Part shown: positions 27,904 to 37,300 of the stretch, piece after piece
How positions within the stretch are numbered: position 1 is the stretch's first letter
How the letters are laid out: the number at the start of each line of letters is the position of its first letter
Origin: Paraburkholderia metrosideri
GTDB taxonomy: Bacteria; Pseudomonadota; Gammaproteobacteria; Burkholderiales; Burkholderiaceae
Direction of reading: 5' to 3'
Assembly: GCF_904848625.1 (NCBI RefSeq)
Contig: NZ_CAJHCP010000001.1
Coordinates: 62,001 to 126,000, forward strand
Length of the DNA stretch: 64,000 nucleotides
Notes under the pieces: generated by a model
The model's input: the letters and a program-made list of their open reading frames with translations, nothing else
Told to the model about the DNA's origin: nothing
The model's database searches: none
Made by a program: the position numbers and the translations under genes

Positions 27904-28455
27904 ATGGGCAACAAGGTAATGGCGACGGCATTGCCGGAGGTGAAACTCATCGAGCCCGACGTGTTTTGCGACGAATTCGGGTTCTGCTATGAGAGCTTCA
28001 GCGCGGACGAATTTACCGACGACGTCTCGCAAGGTTTCAATTTCGTGCAGGACCGGCATTTGAAAGCGGTACGCGGTGTGCTGCGTGGGTTGCACTATCA
28101 GGTGCAACGTCCGCAAGGGCGACTGGTGCGGGTCGTCAGAGGAGAAGTATTCGACGTGGCCGTCGACGTGCGGCTCAATTCGCCGAACTTCGGCAAATGG
28201 ACCGGCACGTATCTGAGCGAAACGAATCAGCGGCAGTTGTGGGTGCCACCCGGTTTCGCGCAAGGATTCGTGGTGTTGTCGGAAGTCGCGGAGTGTTTGT
28301 GGAAGACCACCGAGTACTGGTTTCCCGAACTCGAACGCTGCATCCTATGGTCTGATCCCGACATCGGCATTGAATGGCCGATCGACTTCGAGCCCATTCT
28401 TGGTACGAAGGACGCCGCGGGCCGGCGTCTTTACGAAGCGGAAAACATTGCGTGA
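27904..28455 (+). CDS. RmlC-like dTDP-sugar epimerase homologue with altered active site
   Basis: The 183-residue single-domain cupin matches the usual length of dTDP-4-dehydrorhamnose 3,5-epimerase (RmlC), and the ATG at 27904 is chosen for that match (27919 is an alternative). The core is clear: VLRGLHYQ with H64, GEVFDVAVDVR, and the KDAA segment with D170. Compared by eye with E. coli/Salmonella RmlC, several near-invariant residues differ. The Arg of DERGFF is F25, the His of GFAHGF is Q120, and the two tyrosines of LYK..NYY are W133 and W139. No rmlA, rmlB or rmlD is nearby. The reaction is therefore uncertain; it may be a 3-epimerase, an isomerase or an inactive form. Confidence 0.82.
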   Translation: MGNKVMATALPEVKLIEPDVFCDEFGFCYESFSADEFTDDVSQGFNFVQDRHLKAVRGVLRGLHYQVQRPQGRLVRVVRGEVFDVAVDVRLNSPNFGKWTGTYLSETNQRQLWVPPGFAQGFVVLSEVAECLWKTTEYWFPELERCILWSDPDIGIEWPIDFEPILGTKDAAGRRLYEAENIA

Positions 28456-28503
28456 ATTCAGTCCCGGTGCGCGCAGCAACTCTTGCAATAGCGGGCGGCA
28501 ATT

Positions 28504-28537
28504 ATTGCAACTTCAATTGCAACTTCAATTGCAACAT
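28504..28537. repeat. 12-bp direct repeats after the RmlC-like gene
   Basis: Two perfect copies of ATTGCAACTTCA (28504-28515, 28516-28527) and a third imperfect copy lie 49 bases beyond the gene. They are non-coding. Confidence 0.75.
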
Positions 28538-28601
28538 CATGCCGCCGTTCACACCGGGACAGACCTCGACGCACGTTGACGCACGCGCGCAACCTGCGCG
28601 G

Positions 28602-28763
28602 TCAGCGTCGCATCAGACCCATCAGCAGGGTGACGAGGAAGATCACCACGAAGATGAAGAACAGTACTTTGGCGATCTCTGTCGCGCCAGCGGCAATACC
28701 GCCAAAGCCGAACAAAGCGGCGATGATGGCGATCACAAAGAAGATTGCAGCGTATCGAAGCAT
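28602..28763 (-). CDS. DUF1328 small membrane protein
   Basis: This protein of 53 residues is almost entirely two hydrophobic helices around a Gly-rich turn ([19 protein letters not shown]), the DUF1328 (YtjA-like) pattern. A strong GGGAGG precedes the ATG at 28763. The short basic end MRR is typical. Members are small inner-membrane proteins often linked to stress responses. No partner gene is adjacent. Confidence 0.88.
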   Translation of the reverse strand: MLRYAAIFFVIAIIAALFGFGGIAAGATEIAKVLFFIFVVIFLVTLLMGLMRR

Positions 28764-29012
28764 GGGGCCTCCCACCGGTGGATTGCTGATTGAATAGAAA
28801 CGGCGACCCGTTTCAGACACTGCGCGCCTGGACGGGTTATTTGCCGGCGAGCGGAATACAGCAATAGGTGTGCCCAGCATTTCAAGTGAGGCCAGGGAAC
28901 AACCTGCACCAGCCACATCGGACAATTGGGCCCGGCGGTTGCGATCATCGCGCGGCCATTACAATCTTTCCGTCCCTAGTCATCGGCCCCCGTCGGGGCG
29001 CTTTCCATCGTC

Positions 29013-29522
29013 ATGTTGAAGATTCTGGTCAGTGCGTGTCTCGCTGGTTTCCCGGTGCGCTATAACGGCACGGCTAAAACGGCACGCGACGCGTGGCTCG
29101 CGAGTTGGCGCGAAGAAGGCCGCCTCGTGATCGTGTGCCCGGAGGTGGCAGCCGGCTTTCCGACTCCGCGTCCTCCCGCGGAAATCCAGTTGCGCGGGAC
29201 CGGTGCCGATGTGCTGAATCATCGGGTGTCGATTGATGACAACACCGGCGCAGACGTCACCGCGCTCTTCATCGCGGGCGCCCGGCATGCGCTTGAACGC
29301 GCACAGGCAGAAGATTGCCGTTTTGCGTTGCTGGCCGACGGCAGCCCGTCATGTGGCAGCACGTTCATCTATGACGGTGAATTCAGCGGCACGCGTCACG
29401 CTGCGGCGGGCGTCACCGCGACTCTGTTGCAGCAGCACGGCATTCGCGTTTTCGCCGAGTCGCAGATCGCTGAGCTTGCTGCGGCTATCGCGCTCGAATC
29501 GAATCGAATCGGTAACGGGTAG
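29013..29522 (+). CDS. DUF523 domain protein
   Basis: The 169-residue soluble protein has the conserved DUF523 Cys motifs: SACLAGFPVRYNG near the start, CPEVAAG at ~48 and SPSCGS near the middle, which look like a metal or cluster site. The domain's biochemical role is unknown. The ribosome binding site is weak. It is flanked by DUF1328 and diacylglycerol kinase genes on the opposite strand. Confidence 0.85.
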   Translation: MLKILVSACLAGFPVRYNGTAKTARDAWLASWREEGRLVIVCPEVAAGFPTPRPPAEIQLRGTGADVLNHRVSIDDNTGADVTALFIAGARHALERAQAEDCRFALLADGSPSCGSTFIYDGEFSGTRHAAAGVTATLLQQHGIRVFAESQIAELAAAIALESNRIGNG

Positions 29523-29650
29523 CACACGCCGCCCGCTTTGATTCGCTCATCTACGGATTTTCTTGCAGCTTTAAGTGAGCGCTAACGTTTGCGACCAACC
29601 GATTCATCGCGAAGAGGGGCAATTGCACCCCTTACACGAACAAGTTACGC

Positions 29651-29705
29651 GAAGCGAAACGAAACGAAACGAAACGACACGGTACGGAACGGAACGGCAC
29701 GACGC
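29651..29705. repeat. degenerate pentanucleotide tandem array
   Basis: Eleven consecutive 5-base units run GAAGC, GAAAC x4, GACAC, GGTAC, GGAAC x2, GGCAC, GACGC. Four central copies are exact. The array lies between the DUF523 and dgkA genes, 36 bases past the dgkA stop. Confidence 0.8.
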
Positions 29706-29740
29706 AAAAACTACCGCGCCTGCAGACGCAAACTCGCGGC

Positions 29741-30166
29741 TCAGAGCATCAATCCACGCAGCCAGTGATAAACAATCGGCCCGCAGAATACGCCCCACGT
29801 CACCGCGCAAATCAGCAGCGCCATCGTCACCGCCGCGCTGCCGCAATCCTTAGCGCGCTTTGACAACTCGTGATGCTCCAGTGAAATACGGTCGATGGCG
29901 GCCTCGATACTCGAATTGAGCAACTCGACCAGCAGCACCAGCAGCACCGACACGATCAACAACACCCGTTCGACCGCGCCCACCGGCATCAGCAGCGCCG
30001 CGGGAAGCAGCACCACCGCCAAGGCAGCTTCCTGGCGAAATGCGCTTTCTTCGCGCAAGGTCGCGAGGATGCCATCGCACGAATGCCGTAGCGCAAACAG
30101 CGCACGCAAAGGACCACTACGTTTTGGGGGCGGACGGACCGTCGGCGAGTCGGTTGGATTGAGCAT
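29741..30166 (-). CDS. dgkA: diacylglycerol kinase (DgkA type)
   Basis: This 141-residue inner-membrane enzyme phosphorylates diacylglycerol to phosphatidic acid and recycles the lipid left by membrane-derived glucan or lipopolysaccharide modification. Three membrane helices follow an amphipathic N-terminus. The catalytic signature is intact: ELLNSSIEAAIDRIS followed by ELSKRAKDCGSAAV. The start at 30166 gives MLNPTDSPTV. The N-terminal extension of about 20 Pro-rich residues is longer than in E. coli. It is divergent from the bcs cluster. Confidence 0.9.
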   Translation of the reverse strand: MLNPTDSPTVRPPPKRSGPLRALFALRHSCDGILATLREESAFRQEAALAVVLLPAALLMPVGAVERVLLIVSVLLVLLVELLNSSIEAAIDRISLEHHELSKRAKDCGSAAVTMALLICAVTWGVFCGPIVYHWLRGLML

Positions 30167-30536
30167 GATCAAAGTCACTTCGGGAATGGCGGCAGCATGC
30201 CTTAAACGTAACAATTTGTCACAGACTTGTGATATCTTTGCGCCGCCGCGGGCGTACGGATGCCTAAGCGTTTAGGCGACGAGGCCGGGAATCAAAGTGC
30301 GCTTCGCGCGCTGCACGGGCGATCGCGTGCGAGACGGACCGGGTTCTTTCCGTTATATCGCCCGCCCTCAAGGTTTGACCAAATTTTCCGTATACAAAGA
30401 TTAGGAGACCGCGTCGCGGTCGCACGGTATCCGTTTGCCATTTTCCGCACGTTCGTGCGGTAAGCCGAATTCGCAAAGAAGTGTGTCAGCACTCGTTGGT
30501 GGACGGCGGACTTTTAATAAAAAAGCTGGTCTGTTC
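30167..30536. other. bcs operon leader with three inverted repeats
   Basis: This 370-base gap between dgkA and bcsB must hold the cellulose operon promoter. It contains three dyads: 30262-30277 (6-bp arms), 30407-30421 (7-bp arms, one-base centre) and 30445-30460 (7-bp arms, TT centre). A TTGACC at 30375-30380 is a possible -35, but no well-spaced -10 is convincing. The two right-hand dyads could be operators or hairpins in the 5' leader. Confidence 0.5.
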
Positions 30537-32969
30537 ATGAAATCTGCCGTTTCGTTGTCCGCTTCATTGTGCGTTCCGCTGACCGCTGTTGTCGGCACTC
30601 TGTATGCAATCGTGTCGGCTGCTGCGCCCACCGTGCCGGTTGCCGCTGCGGCGCATCCCACGTCTTCGATGGCCGTTCCGGCGTCGGCGGTAAGCGCGCC
30701 GACCGTCAACAGCGCGGGCCTTCAGCCTGCGCTCAAGCCGAGTGTCAATGCAATCGGCGACGCAATCGGCGACGCGCCTCGCACGCCCGCAACCGCCGCC
30801 GGTTCCACCACGACACATCTTTCATTTGCCGCGCTCGGCGCCTATCAGCCGCTGAATATGCGCGGACTCGAGGATTCGCGCACGGTCAATGTCGGCGTGC
30901 GGCTCGACCGGGTGGTGACGGCAGCGCATCTGCGCTTGCGCTACACCTATTCGCCGGCGCTGGTCTTTCCGATCTCGCATCTCAAGGTCTCGATCAATAA
31001 CGAAGTGATCGCGACCGTGCCGTTCGACCGCGAGCACGCGGGGCAGATCGTCACGCAGGACATCGCGCTCGATCCGCGCTTTCTGACCGATTACAACCAG
31101 CTGGGTCTTCGTCTGATCGCGCATTACACGCTCGATCATTGCGAGGACCCCGACAACTCGGCGCTGTGGGCCGACGTGAGTCCGACCAGCGAACTCATTC
31201 TCGACACCGCGCCGATTCGTCTGCCGAACGATCTCGCGTTGTTGCCCGCGCCGTTTTTCGACCGGCGCGACGTGAGCCGTCTGCGGCTTCCGTTTGTGTT
31301 GCCCGCCGCTGCCGATAACGCCACGCTGCGCAGCGCAGGTGTGCTGGCGTCGTGGTTCGGCGCGCAGGCCGATTACCGGCAGGCGCGTTTTCCGGCGCTG
31401 TCCGCGTTGCCCTCCGACGATCAGGCGGTCGTGGTCGCACGCAGCGAGCAATTGCCCGCCGGGCTGAAGCTGCCGCCGATCAACGGCCCGATGCTGATCG
31501 TCACCGACAACCCGAACGCCGCGAACCGGAAGCTGCTGATCGTCACCGGCCGTACTTCCGCCGAAGTCGATCAGGCGAGCGACGCGCTGGTACTCGGTAA
31601 AACGGCGATGGCGGGCCCTGCCGTGCGGATTACGCAACTCGACATTGGCGAGCCGCGCAAACCGTACGATGCGCCACGCTGGCTGCCGGTGGATCGACCG
31701 GTCGCATTCAGGGAACTGATCGACGACCCGAACCAGTTGCAGGTGCAAGGCAGCGCGCCCGACGCGATCCGGCTGAATCTGCGCGTGCCCGCCGATCTGT
31801 TTTCGTGGAACGGCGCGGGTGTGCCGCTGAATCTGAAGTACCGTTACACGGCGCCGACCGTGCAGAACAATTCGGTGCTGGCGGTGCAGATCAACGATCA
31901 GCTCGTGAAGTCGTACCGGCTCCCGGCCGCCAGTGCCGACGACGCGCAGGGCCGCCTGCAATTGCCGGTGCTGTCGAACAACGGCAGCCGCTCGAGCAGC
32001 CTGCTCGATATTCCGGCGTTCCGCGTCGGCAGTTCGAACCAGTTGCAGTTGCGCTTCAATCTGGACTCGCAGAAGACCGGGCTGTGCCAGTCGGTTGCGT
32101 CGAACCCCGTGCAGGCCGCGGTCGATCCCGACTCGACGATCGACTTTTCCAGTTTCGTCCACTACGCGCAGATGCCGAACCTCGCGTACTTCGCGAACAG
32201 CGGGTTCCCGTTCACGCGCTACGCCGATCTCGCGCAGACCGCCGTGGTGGTTCCGGCTCATCCCGCGCCCCAGGAGATCGAAAGCATGCTGACGATGCTT
32301 GGTCACATGGGGCAGTGGACCGGTTATCCGGCGTTGCGCGTGCAGATTGCGCGACCCGCCGAACTCGCGCAACTGACGGCCAAGGATTTGCTGGTGATCG
32401 GCGGCAATGGGTCGGCGCCATTGCTTGACCGGTGGCACCAGACGCTGCCTCTGACTATCGGTACCTCAGGCACCTCAGACACCCCGGACACCGCGGGTTC
32501 GTCGAACGACGCCGCGCAGGATAGCCCGATCACCCGCGCATCGTTTTCGGTGAAGGAAGAGTGGCGCAACGGCACGCACTTGCCGGACGGCAGCGCGCGG
32601 ATCGACCGCGACGGTCCGCTGGCCGCGCTGATGGGCTTCGAGTTGCCTGGCAGCAAGGGACGCAGCGTCGTCGCGCTGACCGCCACCGATCAGCAGCAGC
32701 TGTCGCAATTGCTCGACATGCTCGAGAAGCCGGATCGCGTCGCGCAACTGCAGGGCGATGTCGCGCTGCTGCGCAGCGGTGAAGTGGACAGCATGCGGGT
32801 CGGCGACCTGTATGTGGTCGGCTATGTGCCGTGGTACGCGAAGTTGTGGAGCAAGGCGATCCAGCATCCGGTGTTGCTCGGCGTGCTGGGCGCACTGGCC
32901 GGGCTGTTGCTGGCGATCGGCGCATTCACCGCGCTGCAGGAACTGGCCGCGCGCCGTCGGGGAGTCTGA
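30537..32969 (+). CDS. bcsB: cellulose synthase periplasmic subunit BcsB
   Basis: The protein has 810 residues with a signal peptide, two repeats of a carbohydrate-binding plus flavodoxin-like fold in the periplasm, and one C-terminal membrane anchor (~775-798) that docks on BcsA. Family segments include GVRLDRVVTAAHLRLRYTYS and DLYVVGYVPWYAK. BcsB guides nascent cellulose through the periplasm. Here it is the first gene, before bcsZ and bcsC and far from bcsA, unlike the enterobacterial order. Two in-frame repeat tracts occur, a 12-bp duplication (30750-30773) and four 9-bp units (32460-32495). The ATG at 30537 lacks a strong ribosome binding site. Confidence 0.93.
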   Translation: MKSAVSLSASLCVPLTAVVGTLYAIVSAAAPTVPVAAAAHPTSSMAVPASAVSAPTVNSAGLQPALKPSVNAIGDAIGDAPRTPATAAGSTTTHLSFAALGAYQPLNMRGLEDSRTVNVGVRLDRVVTAAHLRLRYTYSPALVFPISHLKVSINNEVIATVPFDREHAGQIVTQDIALDPRFLTDYNQLGLRLIAHYTLDHCEDPDNSALWADVSPTSELILDTAPIRLPNDLALLPAPFFDRRDVSRLRLPFVLPAAADNATLRSAGVLASWFGAQADYRQARFPALSALPSDDQAVVVARSEQLPAGLKLPPINGPMLIVTDNPNAANRKLLIVTGRTSAEVDQASDALVLGKTAMAGPAVRITQLDIGEPRKPYDAPRWLPVDRPVAFRELIDDPNQLQVQGSAPDAIRLNLRVPADLFSWNGAGVPLNLKYRYTAPTVQNNSVLAVQINDQLVKSYRLPAASADDAQGRLQLPVLSNNGSRSSSLLDIPAFRVGSSNQLQLRFNLDSQKTGLCQSVASNPVQAAVDPDSTIDFSSFVHYAQMPNLAYFANSGFPFTRYADLAQTAVVVPAHPAPQEIESMLTMLGHMGQWTGYPALRVQIARPAELAQLTAKDLLVIGGNGSAPLLDRWHQTLPLTIGTSGTSDTPDTAGSSNDAAQDSPITRASFSVKEEWRNGTHLPDGSARIDRDGPLAALMGFELPGSKGRSVVALTATDQQQLSQLLDMLEKPDRVAQLQGDVALLRSGEVDSMRVGDLYVVGYVPWYAKLWSKAIQHPVLLGVLGALAGLLLAIGAFTALQELAARRRGV
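30750..30773 (+). repeat. 12-bp tandem duplication in bcsB
   Basis: Two exact copies of GCAATCGGCGAC encode AIGD-AIGD in the Ala-rich linker after the signal peptide of BcsB. Confidence 0.85.
32460..32495 (+). repeat. four degenerate 9-bp units in bcsB
   Basis: The units encode GTS-GTS-DTP-DTA in a surface loop of the second half of BcsB. The unit length keeps the frame. Confidence 0.7.
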
Positions 32970-32973
32970 CGCG

Positions 32974-34350
32974 ATGGCGTGGGGGATCGGTAAGGTGCCG
33001 CGACGGGCGGGGCGCGGCGATCTGCGGACGGCGCTGAAGAAGCGCGTGCCAGCGCCCGCGGGCGCCGCGCGTACGGCCGCCATGAAAACAGCCGCGAAGG
33101 TTGCCGCTACGGTGGTCAACCGAGCGGCCATGACGTTTGCGTCGAGCCTGATGTTGTCTGTCTGGACGACATCCTTGGCGTTCGCAACCGGCGCACCGCA
33201 GAAGGCCGTCACGACTGTGACGACCATCGCGAGCGTGACCGGTATGTCCGCTAGCGCATCTACCGCAAACTGCGTGCCCCCGACATGGCCTGCGTGGCAG
33301 CAATTCCGGCGCGATTTCATTTCCGCCGACGGCCGCGTGATCGACGTCGGCTCGGCCGATTCGCGCACCGTCTCGGAAGGGCAGTCCTACGCGCTGTTTT
33401 TTGCGTTGGTCGCCAACGACCGCGCAACCTTCGACACCGTTCTGCAATGGACCGAACAGCATCTCGCGCAAGGCGACCTGACCGCCCATTTGCCCGCGTG
33501 GCTATGGGGCCGCGCGGACGACGGGCAGTGGCAGGTGCTCGACACGAACGCGTCGTCGGATGCCGATCTGTGGATCGCCTATGCGTTGCTCGAAGCCGGT
33601 CACGTGTGGCAGGACCGCAGCTACACGGCGCGCGGCGCTGTGCTCGCGCGGCATGTGCTCAATGACGAAACGGCGAGCGTCCCCGGTCTCGGTCTGACGC
33701 TGTTGCCAGGTCCGGTCGGTTTTCATCCGGCGTCGGATCTGTGGCGCGTGAACCCGAGCTATTCGCCGCCGCAGGTGCTGCGCGGCCTTGGCACGCGTTT
33801 GCCCGACGATGAGCGCTGGTCGCGGGTTCTCGCCAGCAGCAGTCGGGTTCTGATCGATACCGCGCCGCACGGCTTCGCGCCGGATTGGGCGCTGTATCGC
33901 GCGAAACGGGGCTTCGTGCCGGACGAGCAGACCCAGGCGGAAAGCGCCTATAACGCGATTCGGGTCTATCTGTGGGCCGGCATGCTCGATCCGCGCGACC
34001 CGCTGGCGCCGACCCTGCTCAAGCACTTCGCGCCGTTTGCCAACTTCATCGCGAGCCATCGGGCGCCGCCTGAAAAGGTCGACACCACCAACGGCAGCGT
34101 CGGCGAAAACATGGGCAACGCCGGTTTCTCGGCGGCGGCCGTGCCGTTCCTCGAAGCGAGCGGCCAGCGCATGCTCGCCGATACGCAGACGGCGCGCGTC
34201 GCGCAACTCGATCGCGAGAGTGCCGCGGGTTATTACACCAGCGTGCTGAGTCTGTTCGGACTGGGCTGGCGTGATGGTCGCTATCGTTTTGCCGCTGACG
34301 GCACACTGGATCTGCATGGGAGTTCGCTGTGTCGCGCCGCCGTTCAGTGA
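32974..34350 (+). CDS. bcsZ: cellulose biosynthesis endoglucanase BcsZ (GH8)
   Basis: This is a glycoside hydrolase family 8 periplasmic endo-1,4-glucanase that trims mis-crystallised glucan during cellulose export. The general acid is E135 in TVSEGQSYAL, and D196/D198 lie in SSDADLWIAYALLEAG, which contains the catalytic base. The ATG at 32974 follows GGGGAG four bases after the bcsB stop and gives 458 residues. An internal ATG at 33082 starts a better signal peptide (MKTAAKVAATVV, cleavage near LAFA) and 422 residues, closer to the usual 370. The end overlaps bcsC by 22 bases. Confidence 0.92.
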   Translation: MAWGIGKVPRRAGRGDLRTALKKRVPAPAGAARTAAMKTAAKVAATVVNRAAMTFASSLMLSVWTTSLAFATGAPQKAVTTVTTIASVTGMSASASTANCVPPTWPAWQQFRRDFISADGRVIDVGSADSRTVSEGQSYALFFALVANDRATFDTVLQWTEQHLAQGDLTAHLPAWLWGRADDGQWQVLDTNASSDADLWIAYALLEAGHVWQDRSYTARGAVLARHVLNDETASVPGLGLTLLPGPVGFHPASDLWRVNPSYSPPQVLRGLGTRLPDDERWSRVLASSSRVLIDTAPHGFAPDWALYRAKRGFVPDEQTQAESAYNAIRVYLWAGMLDPRDPLAPTLLKHFAPFANFIASHRAPPEKVDTTNGSVGENMGNAGFSAAAVPFLEASGQRMLADTQTARVAQLDRESAAGYYTSVLSLFGLGWRDGRYRFAADGTLDLHGSSLCRAAVQ

Positions 34351-37300
34351 GTCTCGTGGTGCGCTGGGTCGTGCTCGTTGCGTGGCTGGGTATGACGGGC
34401 GTTGCGCGGGCGCTGCCCGCGCAGCCGGACGCGCTGGGCGCCGCCACGCCTCATGCGGCGTCGCCGACGGCTGACGTTCGACCCGCCGCGGCTTCGCATG
34501 CGTCGGCGATGCGGCACGCGACCGGTACGTCGGCGTCCATGGATCCGCGACACGCTGCTACCGTGCTGCCAAATGGCGGCGCGAAAGAAAATGGCGGCGC
34601 GAAAGATCGAGCGTCACGCACGGTCGCCGCGCCGCCTGCGCCCGCCGCGCAACTCGCCAGATCTCACGGCATAGCAGTCCCCACCGCGACCCTCGCAGTC
34701 CCGCACACCGAAGGCGCTTCGCAGCACACCGCCGCGCAGCAGTTGTTCGCGACCGCGAAGATGTGGTCTACCAAACATCGCGACGACCTCGCGTCGCAGT
34801 CGATTCACAAGGCGTTGCTGATCGCGCCGAACGACCCGGCGTTGCTCGCCGAACAGGTCCGCATCCAGCTACGCCTCGGCCAGGCGCAGGCCGCGCAGAC
34901 CACGTTGACGCGTCTACGCTCGCTAGCGCCAGGCGCGCCGCTCACGCAGCAGATCGAAGATGAATACCGGGTCGCGACTGACGGCCGCCAGGAACTTGCG
35001 ACGATCCGCCTGCTCGCTCGCAGCGGCCAGTCCGCCGAAGCGACACGCCGTCTGCTCGCGCTGTTTCCACACGGCGCGCCAGCGGGCTCGCTCGGCGCGG
35101 AGTACTACCAGATCATCGCCGGCACGCCCGACGGACGGACACAGGCGATCGGCGCGTTGCATCAGCGGGTCGCCGCCGATCCGTCCGACGTCGACTCCGC
35201 GCTGGTGCTCGCAAATCTGCTGAACGCGCGCGGCGACACGCGGGCGGAGGCCAACCGCATCGCATGGAATCTGGCGACGCGGCCCGACTCGGACCAGTCG
35301 GCCTCGCTCGACGCATGGCGTCACGTGTTGCAATCCGCAGGCGCGGACCCGGCTTATCTCGCCGCGTTGCGCGCGTATCTGCAACTCGTGCCTGACGACA
35401 CCGAATTCAAGGAGCGCGTCACCGCGATCGAAGCGCAGCTCGAAGCGCAACGCCAGCTCGAACGCAATCCCGATTACATCGCGCAGCAACGCGGTTTGCA
35501 GGCGCTCGCACGCAACGATCTGAGCACCGCGGAGCCGCTGCTCGCGCGTGCCGCAGAGGCTCGTTCAACCGATGCCGAAGCGGTCGGCGGACTCGGTCTC
35601 GTGCGCATGCGGGAAGGGCGGCGCGACGAAGCGCGCGGCTTGTTCCTGCGCGCTGCCGCGCTGGCGCCGGACAATCGCGCGAAATGGGAGAGCCTGGCGC
35701 GTGCCGCGCAGTTCTGGGGCACGCTCGCGCAAGGCCGCGATGCCGCTGCCGCAGGCCGGCAGCAGGACGCGGAGCGGTTTGCGCGCGCCGCGCTGGCGAT
35801 GCAGCCCGACAACGCCGACGCGAAGCTGATGCTCGCCGACGCGCTGCTCGCGCAACGCAACTGGAGCGCTGCCGAACCCCTGCTGCGCGAATTGCTGTCG
35901 GCGCGCGAGCCGAGCGTGTCGGCGGTGCGCAGTACCCGGACGCTGTACGAGAACACGGGCCGCGACGCCCAGGTCGAGCCGTTGCTCGAGGCTTTGCAAA
36001 GCCGCTTTACCGCCGCGGACGATCGTCAGAGCCTCGCGCAACTGCGCGCCGATCGGCTCGACGATCAGGCGGAGAAACTGCTGGCTGCCGGCCAGCGCGG
36101 TCCCGCTGCGCAACGTTACGAGGCGTCGTTGCGGCTCGCGCCCGACGCGCCCTGGACCCGCTTTGCGCTCGCGCGTCTGTATCGCGATCTGGGCTTGCCG
36201 CAACTTGGCCGGATCGTGATGGACGATGGGCTCGCGGTCTCCGCATCGCCGGAAATGCGTTATGCGAGTGCGCTGTACCGTAACTCGATCGACGATCTCA
36301 GCGGCGCGCAAGCCGTGCTCGCGCCGATCGCCGCGCAGGACCGCACCGACAGCATGCGCGCGCTCGATCGCAGTCTGCAGGCGCAGCAGTGGCTCGCGAA
36401 GGCGCGTGCCGCGTTTGTGCTCGACGACCGCGCTGCTGCCACGCAGTCGCTCGACGAAGCCCGCGCGCTAGCCGCCGACGATCCCAATCTGCTGGCGTCG
36501 ATCGGTTCGCTGTGGATCGACCAGCGCGAACCCCAGCGCGGTCTCGCGTTGCTGCAGGACTGGATGGCGGCGCACCCGCAGCAGACCGATGCCGACGTGC
36601 GTCTGCGCTACGGCGATCTGCTCGGCAGCGCGAAGCGCAACACCGAACTCGACGCGTGGCTGATCCGCTTGCGCGACGACCGCACGCTCGAGCTGACGCC
36701 CGCGCAACGCGCGCGTCTCGAAGATCAGGCGCTGCGCTCGGTGCTGCGCGAGACCGACGACGCGCTCGATCGTCAGGATTACGACGCAGCACGCCGCCTG
36801 CTGGCTCGTGCGAGTCCCGCGGGCAAGCGCGATAAACGCTATGCGTTCGAAGTCGCCGACCTCGAACGGCTGCAAGGTCACTATGCGGCTGCGCGTGCCG
36901 CATTGAGTCCGGTGCTGGCGGCCACGCCTACCGACCCAGAAGCGCAACTCGCGCTGGCTCGCGTGCTGGAGCAAAGCGGCGAGCGCCGCTCCGCGCTCGA
37001 TCTCGTGCACAGCGTGCTCGACGGCGCTGCACCCGACGACGTCGACACGCGGCTGTCGGCGGCGCGGCGTTTGTCTGCGTTGCGGCATCCCGACGAAGCG
37101 CAGCAGATCACCACGGCGTTGCGCGTGTCGTATCCGGCGCGGCCCGACGTGACCGTGCAAAGCGGCCGGGTGGCGGAAGACCTCGGGCAGTACGACGAAG
37201 CGGCGTCGTTGTATCGGTTGTCGCTGGCGCAGGAACGGGTGGCGGGGGTCAGCGCCGGTCCTGACGGCACGCCTGCCCAAGCCGCGTTGGCTGATCTGGA

